DNA of 64,000 nucleotides from Apricaphanius iberus (lineage: Eukaryota; Chordata; Actinopteri; Cyprinodontiformes; Aphaniidae). The notes under the pieces were generated by a model. It did not search any database and was not told the DNA's origin. It was given only the letters and a program-made list of their open reading frames with translations. Each line of letters begins with the position of its first letter. The first letter of the stretch is position 1. The stretch lies in the NCBI GenBank assembly GCA_028564705.1, contig JAPXFQ010002104.1, positions 434,001 through 498,000 of the forward strand, given 5' to 3'. Both the position numbers and the translations under genes were made by a program. Positions 12,302-22,572 of the stretch are shown piece after piece.

Positions 12302-13368
12302 CAGAGGTGTGGACTCGAGTCACATGACTTGGACTCAAGTCAGACTCGAGTCATTAATTTCATGACTTCATACCTGACTTGAAATAATGCTCAAAGACTT
12401 TGACTTGACTTGGACTTGCAGACCAAAGACTTGGGACTTGACTCGGACTTGAACCTGTTTACTTGACAAAGACTTGCTGTATCACCCAATCAATAAAGTT
12501 TAAAACATGTATTATTTCAAAATTGTGCAGGGTTAAATTATTTTGCTCATACCATATCGACAAGCAAAGTCTACTCTATGTGTGTGAGAGCCGCGAAGAG
12601 CGAATCAAATTAAATGGATTTGAAAACAACAACAAAAAAATACAGCAATTTAAAAAGAGGCCAGTCTAACTGTCCATTCAGCTTTGCAGAACACAGCCAA
12701 CAAGGGCTATCTGTATACTCCCAAAGGTGATCCCATTTGGGTTCACAAACTACAAAGTAGTAGAAAAAAAAACGCACAGCAACGTGTAGAACATGCAAAA
12801 AGAAAATCATGGATCCCGATGGACCAAAACACAACTTTGTTCGTCATTTAAAGTTGAATAAACAAGGATACGTTTTTGCTGCAATATAATTGCTAACTTA
12901 AGCTAACTTCATTTTAGGTATTTGACTGTGGTCGTATGTGACTCTAGAGCCACGTTCAGCTATAGAGCTGCGGCAGCTCAGCTGGCAGAATAGGTTTCTC
13001 GGCGTGTGTTGCTGAGTGTAGAAAACCTGTTGAACACAGCCACAGAAAGTGGCACAGGGAAGCAAACATAATTTTAAAGTGAGTCTCTTTTGCTTTAGGA
13101 GCTATTGGAAATGATAAGAATTTTAGTTCTCGCCTTAATAATGAAGTCTTTATCTTAGTTGAATCTTCTGAAATGGTAATATGTTTTTGGCGAGAAAAGT
13201 CAATTCAGGCAGAAGATAATTGTGCACTTGTAAAACAAATCCATATAAGGATGATTGAAATCAAATTAGATGCAAAAATTCTAATTAACTAGATTCCACT
13301 TGCACTTGTTTTATCAGGTTTTGAAAGAAATACAGCTTTTAAAAAGAATACACTGATTATGATTGAAC

Positions 13369-13409
<41 letters not shown>

Positions 13410-13598
13410 ATATATATATATTTTTTAACTCGACTCGAAGAGACTTGAAATTCAAAGTTTCCAACTTGGACTTGACTTGAAACGTTCCTGTCTTGACTTG
13501 GACTTGCCTGCAATTTACTTCAGACTTGACTCGGACTTGAGGACTAAGACTTGAGACTTACTTGAGACTTGTGCAGTAATGACTTGGTCACACCTCTG
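12302..13598. mobile_element. hAT-type non-autonomous transposon with perfect 8-bp target duplication
   Basis: Insertion of 1297 bp inside the L2 LINE. ATATCAAC flanks it on both sides (12294-12301 and 13599-13606), the 8-bp duplication typical of hAT elements. The ends are CAGAGGTGTG and its inverted form CACACCTCTG. Both ends carry dense subterminal repeats of GACTTG/GACTTGGACTTG units (about 12310-12480 and 13430-13590). The middle is AT-rich with a TA microsatellite (13373-13421) and no transposase, so it must have moved by enzyme supplied in trans. Confidence 0.9.
13373..13421. repeat. (TA)n microsatellite inside hAT-type element
   Basis: A TA repeat with one short interruption (AAAGTA) within the non-autonomous hAT-type element. 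Confidence 0.9.
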
Positions 13599-14709
13599 AT
13601 ATCAACTACCACAACTATGCTGCCAACACTCAACTTTATATCTCAATGTCACCAGGTGATGTTGAACTCATCCAAATCCAAAGGTATTGGACAAATTAAC
13701 AGCTGGATGTCCCATAATTTCCTCAAATTAAACAAAAAACAAAACAAAAGTACTCATCTTTGGACCCAAAAAAGGTAAATTAAATATAAGTACACAGCTT
13801 CAGTTGGTCCAAGTAGAAACTACTGACCAGGCCAGAAATCTAGGTGTAAAAATGGACTCAGACCTGAACCTCAAAGGTCACATAAAGGCAATACAAGGTC
13901 AGTTTTCTATCACCTAAGATACATTTTTAGGATTAAAGGACTGATGAAACAAGGAGACCTATAAAAACTGATCCATGCATTTATCTCCAGCCGCCTTGAT
14001 TACTGTAACAGTATCTTCACAGATCTGCCTAAAAAAAATCAATTAGACAGCTGTAGCCGATCCAGAATGCTGCTGCTCGTGTTCTCACTAGAACCATGAA
14101 AGCAGAACACATCACCCCAGTTCTAAAGTTCTTAAATTGGCTCCTTCAGAGAATAGAATTCAAAGTGCTTTTATTTGTCTATAAATCATTGAAGGGGTTA
14201 GCACCAGAGTACATTAGAGATCTGTTATCACGGTACAAACCATCCGGACCGCTCAGATCCTCCAGCTCTAATTTACTGATCATTCCTAGAACCAGAACCA
14301 AACATGGAGAAGCAGTTTTCAGTTTCTATGCTCCCCATATCTGGAACAAACTGCCGGACTGCAAAATTGCTGAGTCCATAAACTCTTTTAAAACGAATAT
14401 AAAAATGTATCTATTTAGACTAGCTTATGAGTAAATCATATGATTTTGGACTACTTTTGTCAATCGCTGAATGCTGCTTTTAGTTATACTGTGACTGTTG
14501 AATGTTTTATTGTTTACTTTTGTGTCTATTATTTTTAATTACTGTTATTGCTTTTAGCTGTTTTATCTTTACTGTTGTTGCTAAAAGTCTTGATTCCTAT
14601 GTTCAATGTTCACATTTCTGTAATCATGTGAAGCACCTTGAATTGCCTCGTGTTGAAAGTGTGCTATATGAATAATTTGCATTAATCTACTTGTACACAT
14701 ATATATAGC

Positions 14710-14710
<1 letters not shown>

Positions 14711-14749
<39 letters not shown>
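14711..14749. repeat. (TA)n microsatellite after L2 tail
   Basis: TA repeat directly after the L2 3' tail, upstream of lectin exon 3 of copy B. Such repeats often seed or follow LINE tails. Confidence 0.9.
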
Positions 14750-14750
<1 letters not shown>

Positions 14751-15092
14751 CAAAATATTTTAATATCAATTTGTTTTTACCAAAAACTCCTGTGGCAGTT
14801 GACATATGCAGACTTATTCAATGGTGCTATCAATGAGTTTTGCTTCCTTCTTTGACAGATAAAGTGATCCTGATCAAAGAAAATAAAACCTGGGAGGATG
14901 CCTTATACTACTGCAGAGATCACCATCATGACCTGGTCACCATCACCAACCTAGATGAACAGAGATGGGTCCAGGAGAAAGCCAAGAACGCCTCCAATGA
15001 TTATGTCTGGAGCCATGGAGAAAGGAGGAAGACATCTGTGGAGGAAAAAGAACGACGGTGAAGAGTTCAATTTCATTTGTTCTAAACAGTGA

Positions 15093-15689
15093 AATCTTTT
15101 TTCATATTTGGAGTGGGGTTCTTATTAGACATTGGACGCAATAAGGTTACTTACCTACTGGGAGAAAGAAAATATTTGCTTCCAACTTACTTCAACTGCT
15201 CTGAACTTTATACAGAGTTTAATGCTTTCTGGTTTTGGTATTGTGTTGCATGCCAGTACGGTATGTATTATCTGTCATGCCCTAATTACCATAAATAAGC
15301 CTTAGCTGATTTTACAATATCTAATTATGTTTTCATAATTAATTATTCCCTAACTCATTAATAACAATGAAAACTAATGTTGTATATTTTAGGAATATTC
15401 CTCCTTACGCTTTACTAGAAGTGATCCTACAGCGAGATGATATAGATATAATTGTAGCTTAATCTTACACATATCGAGGTGCACCTGAGCAAAACTCTTG
15501 TAGCAATGTTGAAGCCATCTGTTTATGAATTTCTGTGTAGCTGAGTGAATTTGGCAGCATTTCCTCAATCTACACGATCATGTTTCCATAGTTTCGCAAC
15601 ATCTGCAGATGATTGATTCTTCTCACTTCTAATTTTTAATTCTCCAACCATAAATAATAATAATCATTAAAAAAAAAAGTTTTTTCAGC
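15093..15689. other. 3' flank of lectin copy B, nothing recognised
   Basis: Presumed 3' UTR and intergenic sequence of the dead lectin, AT-rich. No coding region or repeat was recognised. Confidence 0.5.
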
Positions 15690-15748
15690 TTTAATTAACT
15701 CTCACCTTTATGAGTATCACTACATTAAACAGGAAAATACCAAGGCCC
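15690..15748 (+). pseudogene. Relic of a lectin first-domain exon
   Basis: The words CTTTATGAGTATCACTAC and ATTAAACAGGAAAATACCAAG align with the start of lectin exon 1 in copies B and D (CTCTATGAGTATCACTAC, then a run ending in an AAGAC-type word). A polypyrimidine/AG tract precedes it. The remainder of the exon is gone after about 55 bases. This is evidence of a further, almost erased lectin duplicate. Confidence 0.65.
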
Positions 15749-16176
15749 CGATTTATTTTTGTAGAAAACATTTTATCCTACAAATTAAATTTAGAACGTC
15801 AGATTTGTGAAATATGCGGTGGCAATTTGTACGCATTTTCCTCCGCCATCATCTGTTAATTAATCCCACATGTGCGTACCTTCCCTCAGCGCACAGCTGG
15901 GCCAGATCTTCCACCGGTCGTGCACAGATCATCAAATGTGATTTTTGTGTTGCAAGCGTTATTGGAGACCCTGCTTGGAATCAGTACGCAGGAAAACAGA
16001 AACATGGTCCAATGACTAGCAGGATCATCCACTTTTCACAGTACAGTTTTCAGATGTTTTTAAATTATTTTTAGATACGTTTCACAGGGTGACCTCCACA
16101 AAGCACCTCACGCTCATCACGCTCCAGATTGTGATTCACAGGATCTCCATTCATCATCACCCATTCATCATCACCC
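15749..16176. other. Unclassified sequence, nothing recognised
   Basis: Mixed-composition sequence between the lectin relic and the Tc1 half-element. It is possibly an unidentified repeat, since it replaces the rest of a lectin exon. There is no recognisable protein or terminal repeats. Confidence 0.3.
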
Positions 16177-16962
16177 CTAAAACCACATGACGTTCTCCCA
16201 TTTCTCCTCTGGATGGTCATTGGCAAACTTCAGACGGGTGACGTGCGCTGGCTTGAGGCGGGGGACCTTGCGTGCACTGCAGGATTTTAATCCATGACGG
16301 CGGAGTGTGTTACTGATGGTTTTCTTTGAAACTGTGGTACCATCTTTATTCAGATCACTTACCAGGTCCTGACGAGCAGTTCTGGGATCATCCCTAACTG
16401 TCCTCATGATCATTGCTGCCTCACGAGGGGAGATCTTCCATGGTCAATCTCTCTCAGGCTCCAGACCATTTTATAATTATTGTACCACAGTTCTTGCCTT
16501 CTCACAAAGCTATTTGCGTTTTGTCCTGTAGCCCATCCCAGCCTTTTGCAGTTCTAGTTTTATCCCTGGTGTCCTTGCACAGCTCTCTGGTCTTGGCCAT
16601 TGTGGAGAGGTTGGAGTTTGTCTGAGTGTCTGGATAGGTGTCTTTTATACAGGTAATGAGTTTAAACAGGTGCAGTTAAGATAGGTAATCAGTGGAGAAC
16701 AGTAGGGCTTCTGAAAGAAGAACTAACAGGTCTGTGGGAGCCTAAATTCTTACTGGTTGAATGATCAAATGATTATGTCATCCGAAAAATGGAAATTAGT
16801 TATTTAAAAATCATCCACTGGGATTTTCTGAATTTTTGTTTTAAATTGTGTCCCTCACACTTGAATAGTACCTTTGATTCAAATTACAGACCTCTACATG
16901 CTTTTTAAGTGGTAAAACTTCAAAAAAATCAGCAGTCTATCAAATACTTGTTCTCCCCACTG
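16177..16962 (-). mobile_element. Tc1-like transposon, 5' half only
   Basis: Read on the - strand, the element begins at 16962 with CAGTGGGGAGAACAAGTATT, a classic fish Tc1 terminal repeat. It contains a transposase start (MAKTRELCKDTRD near 16598) with stops, then a cleaner stretch ([38 protein letters not shown]) up to EKWENV, just before the first catalytic aspartate. The second half of the transposase and the other terminal repeat are absent, so it was truncated at about 16180. Confidence 0.88.
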
Positions 16963-17895
16963 CATAGGTGTTTTTTTTACTGGGGACACCGGGGACATGT
17001 CCCCAGCACTTTTTATGATTGACGGGATTGTCCCCACCAAACCCATAGCCTGGTTCACACCAGATGGTCGGCTTGCACTGTGAAACGATCGTTTCAGCCT
17101 GTGGTCTATTTTTTGCACAAGCTGTGAGCGATCCACGTCAATCGTGGTAGGAAGTCACCAAAATATTTGGGACAATCCAGCCAATTGTGAAAATAAAGGC
17201 AATTTTTCCAAACAAAATATTGTTGATGACAAATGCGATCATATTTGTGGATCTCGACAGACTATAAAGATGATATAGAGAGCTCACCTCCTGTCTATTT
17301 TCACTGGGAAACAGAGAGAGAAAATATATTCATTAAATGTGAAGAGTAGATACAAAAATATGTATATTTCAACAGTATAGACTCTCTACTACTGCTCACA
17401 CTATCTGTGGGTGTGTCTGGACAACGGATAAACTATAGCAGTGTGCAAACTTTCTGCCCACAGAAACATGGTGTAATGATTTTATGATGTTATTTACCGT
17501 ACTTACCCATTATGAAAAACAATAGCTCCGAACAAACAACGGCTGAGCAGAAGCGCTTGTCGACCACTGAGAAGAAATTGTCAGGTTTAGGGGTTCGGAC
17601 TCAGACGCAGAGACTGGCTTTGATTTGTTGTCTCCCATCTTCATTAAAATAAGTAAATAATAAGTCCTTCGAGCAGGACTCGAGCAACGACACGAGGGGA
17701 GGTATGACGAGGATCCAATGAGGACAGAAAGGCATAGGGAGATATATATGGGGGGGACAGGGAAAAATGAAACACCTGGGAACTGGAAGGAAGACGCAGG
17801 AAGAACAACAGGTGAAACAGACTAGGGATGATTAACACAAACAGACGGGGAAGAAACAAACAGGAAGGAGAAAATGCCACAGACAGGGACGGATC
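16963..17895. other. Unclassified repeat-like flank of the provirus
   Basis: It contains CTGGGGACACCGGGGACATGTCCCC near 16980-17005 (a local GGGGAC/GTCCCC palindrome) and GCCTGGTTCACACCAGATGG at 17049-17068. The inverse of the latter recurs just beyond the other end of the provirus (30630-30647). There is no coding sequence. This is probably one or more DNA-transposon relics that formed the integration site. Confidence 0.35.
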
Positions 17896-17899
17896 ATGA

Positions 17900-18451
17900 T
17901 GTTGTTGGTTTTCATTACATGCAAAACATAGATATAGATATATAGCTATAATGAAGACTCAAGACAACACAGTTTCTGTTCTAGAAAGTAGCTTCAGCCG
18001 GGTTTTATTGGATCTTCGGTCCTCAATACAATGCTACATAGGTCATTGACCTCGATATCTAACATTCTGTATCCATTGTCTGTTAACAATTGACATACCT
18101 TATCTCTGAGCAGAAAGCATCCTATCGTCCACGCTGAGATCCCAGCAAGACCAACGAAAACCCCCTCTCCTCTAAAAGGAGCTCTATCTTTTATACTTAA
18201 TCATTGCCTCACTTACGGGAAACATCTGGTGTTCTTGGCCAGCGCAACCACTTGGCTCCGACATTAGTTTATCTTCAGGCGCCTATTTGTCTGGTTCTGA
18301 AGAGGCCAGAAAAAGCTGGGAACAAAACATTTCCTAGAATTGCTTAATGACAAGTCTTTCGTGGAAGTACCACGTACATCTTCTCAGCTTCTCAGAATTG
18401 ATGCACGTGTTGATTACACGTGCCACGCAGGCCCAAATTTTGGCTTCTACA
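17900..18451 (-). repeat. Retroviral 3' LTR
   Basis: 552 bp, starting TGTAGAAGCC and ending CCAACAACA on the - strand. It carries a TATA box (TATAAAAG, complement at 18188-18195) and a polyadenylation signal (AATAAA, complement at 18004-18009) in the right order for a U3-R-U5 arrangement. It pairs with 30065-30615. Confidence 0.95.
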
Positions 18452-19201
18452 TTCCCCGGTTTGATGCCATTAGGCATCACTAATTAGCTACCTATAAATG
18501 CAGTTAATATGAGTATTATATGGTAAGTAAACATCAATATGGTAGGATATACTGTGGTAAATAGGCATATGACAGACACATAAAAGTAACATTATAATGG
18601 GACTTATGCAGGATCACACGTGTCCAAAGTAATGGTGAGTAACAATCAAACCTATGTCAGTTGTGGTCCGTTGTGTGGGATCAAAAACCTGTCGCTACAA
18701 GAACAGGGAAAATTATCCCACTGCCCCTCCGGCCAGGCGACAACCTTACGGTCCACCGGACCTTCAAGCGACATGAGGCATAATCTTTAATATAGCATTA
18801 CCAAAATGTGATTAAATGCAATCCTTAATAAGTCTGACACAAGTGAGAGTAAATGGCACAAATGAGAATAAATGTAAACATTAAAACATTCAACTTAGTT
18901 ATAAATTCAAATTACCAGCTGGCTTATTTGTTGTAACATACTAGAAATAACATATGAAACACATAACATATAACAGATGAGAAAGTGTTGATCTTGTCCA
19001 TCCCGGGAAGGTATGATCGATATGGTGTTAAACAGTCTCGATAGTCCACATATAATGAACACAATGAATAGAGTAAGAGTATAAATCCTTCTTGAAGGTT
19101 ACGATGAGGGATGAAGGGGTGATGAGGTGATGGTGTCCTGGAGGGGACTTGTAGTCAGAAAGCACTTAATTGAGCTTGTTTACCAGTCTTGGCTTAGATA
19201 C
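18452..19201 (-). other. Provirus 3' untranslated region with short polypurine tract
   Basis: About 750 bases between the env stop and the 3' LTR. No - strand open frame of note is seen. The last bases before the LTR read AACCGGGGAA on the - strand (18452-18461), a short polypurine tract directly abutting TGTAGAAG, as needed for plus-strand priming. Accessory genes sometimes lie here in complex retroviruses, but none can be supported. Confidence 0.6.
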
Positions 19202-21415
19202 TTAGACATGTTGGGGGGCAGAAGGATTGTTCATTGCGATCACTTCCAACTGGATCAGCTGGGTTGCAGCAGCCAGGTTCATCTGTTTGATCAGTGTCCT
19301 TGTCCATACTCTCCTCACCACAGGTATGACGAGACATGTCAATAAGAAAATTACAATTAGAACTATGGTCGCACTAATTGCCACCTTAATTAGCATTGCT
19401 TTCCAATCTGCTAAATTTAGGTCTAACCACCCCCCAGACCAGTCATTCTTCCCAGCATTCAAACTAAGTTCTTCTCTAAGTGCTCTAAGTTTTGTCATTG
19501 CGGCAGTAAAGGATCCTTCGTTAGAAGTGTGTGATGGAATGTACGTGCAACATTCTGTATCTTGAAATAATTCGCAGACTCCTCCTTTATCTGCCAACAG
19601 CCAGTCCAAAGCCTGTCGATTTTGTAGAGTCATCTTACTAGTCTCATGTAATTGTTGACCTAATATTCCAAGAGCATCTCCAGTATAATTAAGGATTCGC
19701 TGTTGATTATAATAAATATAATTAATCCATTCTACATTCTTATTTATGGTAATCTGAGGAATTATTGACTCAAATCCTGCTTTTACTTCATGTCTTGCCT
19801 TGAATTCATCTGGAATTCCTTTAGGTTGTCCTATTATATCAAGATAAACCCTCTGATCTGGCACATACTGTCTCTTTACTCTAGGATTAGCATTCAAACG
19901 ATCAAGGTTAATTATCTCATTCACACCTTCATACAACATTGTGACAGGTATTTTCAATCTTACCATGGTGCACAAACCTATCCATCGTGGTGCCAAAGTG
20001 TTTCTTAGGATGTCATCGCCACACATAAAATAACTATCTGCTATTGCCCAAGTTTGTTCACTCAGAAAGTATAGAGGAGGGAGTGTCATAGTCATATTAT
20101 CACAGGTCTGACTCAGGGGTTCAGGTTTTTCATACCAAACTGGTGTGGTAACAAAAATAGGTGTCACGTTAGCATGTGGAGACCATGATAGAACCCAAGT
20201 TACCTTACAGTTGACTGTTGTGTTACCCATCAAGGCTCCTTCACTCTCAGAGAAGCCTCCGCTAGCAAAACATTCATATTCAGCATCATAGTCTACTCTA
20301 TACGCAGTTGGAGGACCATTTTGTGCTGTTGAAATGTTAAATTCTGCACATTTATCTCCTATTTTGTAACCTCTATGTTCGTCTAAATAATTATGAATTC
20401 TTCTCGACCCATAGAGTAATCTGCATTTAATTCCACACATGGAAAATCTGAAAAATAATGGTGTACCACTTGCATTGTTGAATTCTCCTAATTTACAAGC
20501 TTGTTTTTGTACTGAAGCACATTCCTCAAAAGTATATTTTGCTGGAATTGCAATTGGAGGAATTCTTGGTGAACCAGAACATATAATACATTCTTTGGAA
20601 GTCATTTCTCTTGCTGTATACCATGCCCATAAATACCAGCTATTTTGGTTAGCTTCCTCCCAAAGTTTATCTGTTGTTAACTTTGGCCTTTTTGCTCTGG
20701 GGATGATCACATTAATTGATTTTGTTCTAATCGGTTTATAGCTAGGATCATTTGTATTTTGATATTGTGATCCCTTAATTGTATCTAGTCCCCCCTGACG
20801 ACGGTCAGAACTGACCTCGTCACCTGGCTTAATCATACTTTGTGTAACTACATTGGTTGCCTGTTTCATGGAAGGTTTATTATTAGCTACAGGTGGGGTA
20901 GGAGCAACTGGCGCTGCTTGATTAGTTGTTGGCTTGTTAATTGCTGTTTGTACAGGTGTTGTCTTTACTATTTCAGGTAACACAATAGGTGAGAGTTTTT
21001 CTGTTACCAGTGTAGGTGAGTCTACTAATATAGTAGGTGCTTCAATAGGTGGGGGTTCTGTTGGTAGCTCCCACACGATCTTAAATCTATCCTCAGGTTT
21101 CTGTGCTAGTATAGGTAGTTTAACTTCCTTAACATTTTCTGTTTGTCTACGTGTTCGTGAATGAAGTGTGTGTTTTAAACTATTGAATACTGGTGTCCTG
21201 ACTGATCTGGTGCGGTGTAGTGACATGTCAGCGTCATACTTAACTTGTGGTGTTGTGTCTTCTTGCTGCCGTCTTCGCGAATGCTCTAGTGACCGGGCGT
21301 TGCCTTCTGCTCCTTTGGGAATTGTCTTCACCTCCTCCAGGACTAATTCCTTCATCACCAGCATCCCTGCCACCATCCAAGATAGTACAGTTATCAGACC
21401 CACAATCTTTTTCAT
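19202..21415 (-). CDS. env: Retroviral envelope glycoprotein (env), open
   Basis: 737 codons without interruption, ending at 19202. There is a hydrophobic N-terminus (about residues 4-21), then a long basic and proline-rich leader with a furin-like RTRR at 87-90. The surface subunit is cysteine-rich with several N-x-S/T sites. A subunit cleavage site RVKR lies at 512-515. The transmembrane subunit shows a coiled-coil region, an immunosuppressive-domain-like stretch (LQNRQALDWLLADKGG, about 597-612), a disulphide motif C614-x7-C622-C623 (one residue longer than the usual CX6CC) and a membrane span at about 676-702 followed by a short tail. It is a class I fusion protein of the gamma-type. The start overlaps the end of pol by 176 nt in another frame, so expression needs a spliced mRNA. 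Confidence 0.92.
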   Translation of the reverse strand: MKKIVGLITVLSWMVAGMLVMKELVLEEVKTIPKGAEGNARSLEHSRRRQQEDTTPQVKYDADMSLHRTRSVRTPVFNSLKHTLHSRTRRQTENVKEVKLPILAQKPEDRFKIVWELPTEPPPIEAPTILVDSPTLVTEKLSPIVLPEIVKTTPVQTAINKPTTNQAAPVAPTPPVANNKPSMKQATNVVTQSMIKPGDEVSSDRRQGGLDTIKGSQYQNTNDPSYKPIRTKSINVIIPRAKRPKLTTDKLWEEANQNSWYLWAWYTAREMTSKECIICSGSPRIPPIAIPAKYTFEECASVQKQACKLGEFNNASGTPLFFRFSMCGIKCRLLYGSRRIHNYLDEHRGYKIGDKCAEFNISTAQNGPPTAYRVDYDAEYECFASGGFSESEGALMGNTTVNCKVTWVLSWSPHANVTPIFVTTPVWYEKPEPLSQTCDNMTMTLPPLYFLSEQTWAIADSYFMCGDDILRNTLAPRWIGLCTMVRLKIPVTMLYEGVNEIINLDRLNANPRVKRQYVPDQRVYLDIIGQPKGIPDEFKARHEVKAGFESIIPQITINKNVEWINYIYYNQQRILNYTGDALGILGQQLHETSKMTLQNRQALDWLLADKGGVCELFQDTECCTYIPSHTSNEGSFTAAMTKLRALREELSLNAGKNDWSGGWLDLNLADWKAMLIKVAISATIVLIVIFLLTCLVIPVVRRVWTRTLIKQMNLAAATQLIQLEVIAMNNPSAPQHV

Positions 21416-22572
21416 GTTTTTCAGTTTTTTCTTTCTTATTTTCTCGATGGGTACTCTCCTGTTTTGTTTCTCTGACTTTGGTGCAGTGGCTCAGATGATA
21501 CCACGTTGAGGAACCGTCAACCTGGATTGCCGTGGGGGTTGCCTGAACCACGAGAAATGGTCCCTCGCGTCTTGGTTCATGCCATTTCCTCCGGAAGACC
21601 TTAATATAAACCTGATCTCCAGGAGCCACTGGACCTTCGATATCTCTGCTTATGGCAGCCTCTTTTTCTTTTTCCTGGAAATAGATTGCTTTGTGGATAC
21701 TAGTTAGTTGCCTGACATAGCTTTTGAGATCTTGCTCAAGTGATGGTCCCTTATGGGGACCGCAAAACTGTGGGACCGGCATTGGCCTGCCTGTTAGAGC
21801 TTCATGTGGAGACAAGTGAGTTACTCTGTTTTCTTGCATGCGGTAAGAAAGCAAAGCAAGCGGCAACGCATCCACCCAGTTTAGTTTGGCACATGCACAC
21901 ACCTTCCTGATCTTAGTTTTCAAGGTTAAGTTTACCCGTTCTATAATTCCCTGGGATTGGGGATGATAGACTGCTCCTAATCTCTGTTTAATCCTCAACT
22001 GCTGCAAGACTCCCTTAAATACTTTATGAATGAAAGCTGGGCCATTGTCTGATGAAAGCTCTGTTGGAATTCCAAACCGAGGTATAACCTCTCTGACCAG
22101 AAATTTCACAGCAGTTTCTGCGCTCATATCCTTAGAAGGGATTGCTTCAACCCATCGGCTGAATCTGTCAATCACAACCAACGTATCGCTTTCCCTGCAC
22201 TGTTTTTATCATGTCTGCATAGTCAATGACAAGGTGTCTGAATGGACCTTCAGGTATTGGGATGTGTCCTGTTGGTGTTTTTATGCCTTTTCGAACATTG
22301 TTCTGAGCACAAATGCTGCATCTGTTTAGTACTTCTTCCACCATTGCCTTTAAATATGGTGACCAGTAGCCCTGACGTTCGAGTTTTCTTATCACCTCAG
22401 CTCTGCCACAATGATCGATTCCATGGCCTTCTGATATTAGGATTGTTAAAAGTGAGACTGGTGCTACAACTAGACCTTCGTGTGATCGCCATAAACCATT
22501 TTTGTCTTTTGATGCACCTCTCTGATGCCACACATGTTGTTCACTCTGAGTGGCATTTTCTTGGATATGTAT
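21240..22572 (-). pseudogene. pol: Retroviral integrase (end of pol), frameshifted
   Basis: It continues the pol frame after the nonsense codon at 22573-22575. The zinc-binding HHCC region (EGHGIDHCG, then NRCSIC) and the first catalytic aspartate (VIDYAD) lie in the first piece (to about 22168). A one- or two-base loss near 22175 moves the frame. The second piece (22181-21240) holds the second aspartate (SSDNGPAF), the glutamate (GIIERVN) and a C-terminal DNA-binding region, with an extra acidic/basic tail. All D, D and E residues are present, so the family call is firm; the breaks make this copy defective. Confidence 0.92.

Larger units (their letters stand above)
11440..14690 (+). mobile_element. 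L2-type LINE, decayed, split by a hAT-type element
   Basis: Non-LTR retrotransposon remains in the intron between lectin exons 2 and 3 of copy B. Recognisable in order: the linker before the reverse transcriptase (VTVPPEL, ACNEF around 11620-11680), finger region (SSVFPQALKTAVIKQ), palm motif A region (LDLSAVFDTVDHDI near 12040), GVPQGSILGPLLF near 12215, then after the hAT insert NYAANTQLYISM (motif C region, near 13612), and the C-terminal tail (WNKLPDC) ending at TAA 14432-14434. The 3' UTR ends near 14690 with the AAGCACCTTGAATTGCC and GTGCTATATGAATAA signature of fish L2 tails, followed by a TA repeat. There are many stops and frameshifts, and the 5' end is truncated. Confidence 0.85.
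6209..15092 (+). pseudogene. C-type lectin copy B, three-domain lectin pseudogene split by transposons
   Basis: All coding exons of the lectin are present in order but broken. The signal-peptide exon ends at 6242; its ATG (6209-6211) is followed at once by TAG, where copy D has CAG. Lectin exon 1 is 6377-6758 (382 nt, not a multiple of 3): compared with copy D it lacks two bases near 6511 and hits TAA. Lectin exon 2 is 10968-11320 (353 nt) with in-frame TGA codons near 10979 and 11174 and a one-base loss near 11000. Lectin exon 3 is 14859-15092 and has lost 113 bp between two copies of ATGTCTGGA. The introns hold a Tc1 (itself interrupted) and an L2 LINE. Splice sites remain good, so the gene died recently. 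Confidence 0.9.
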
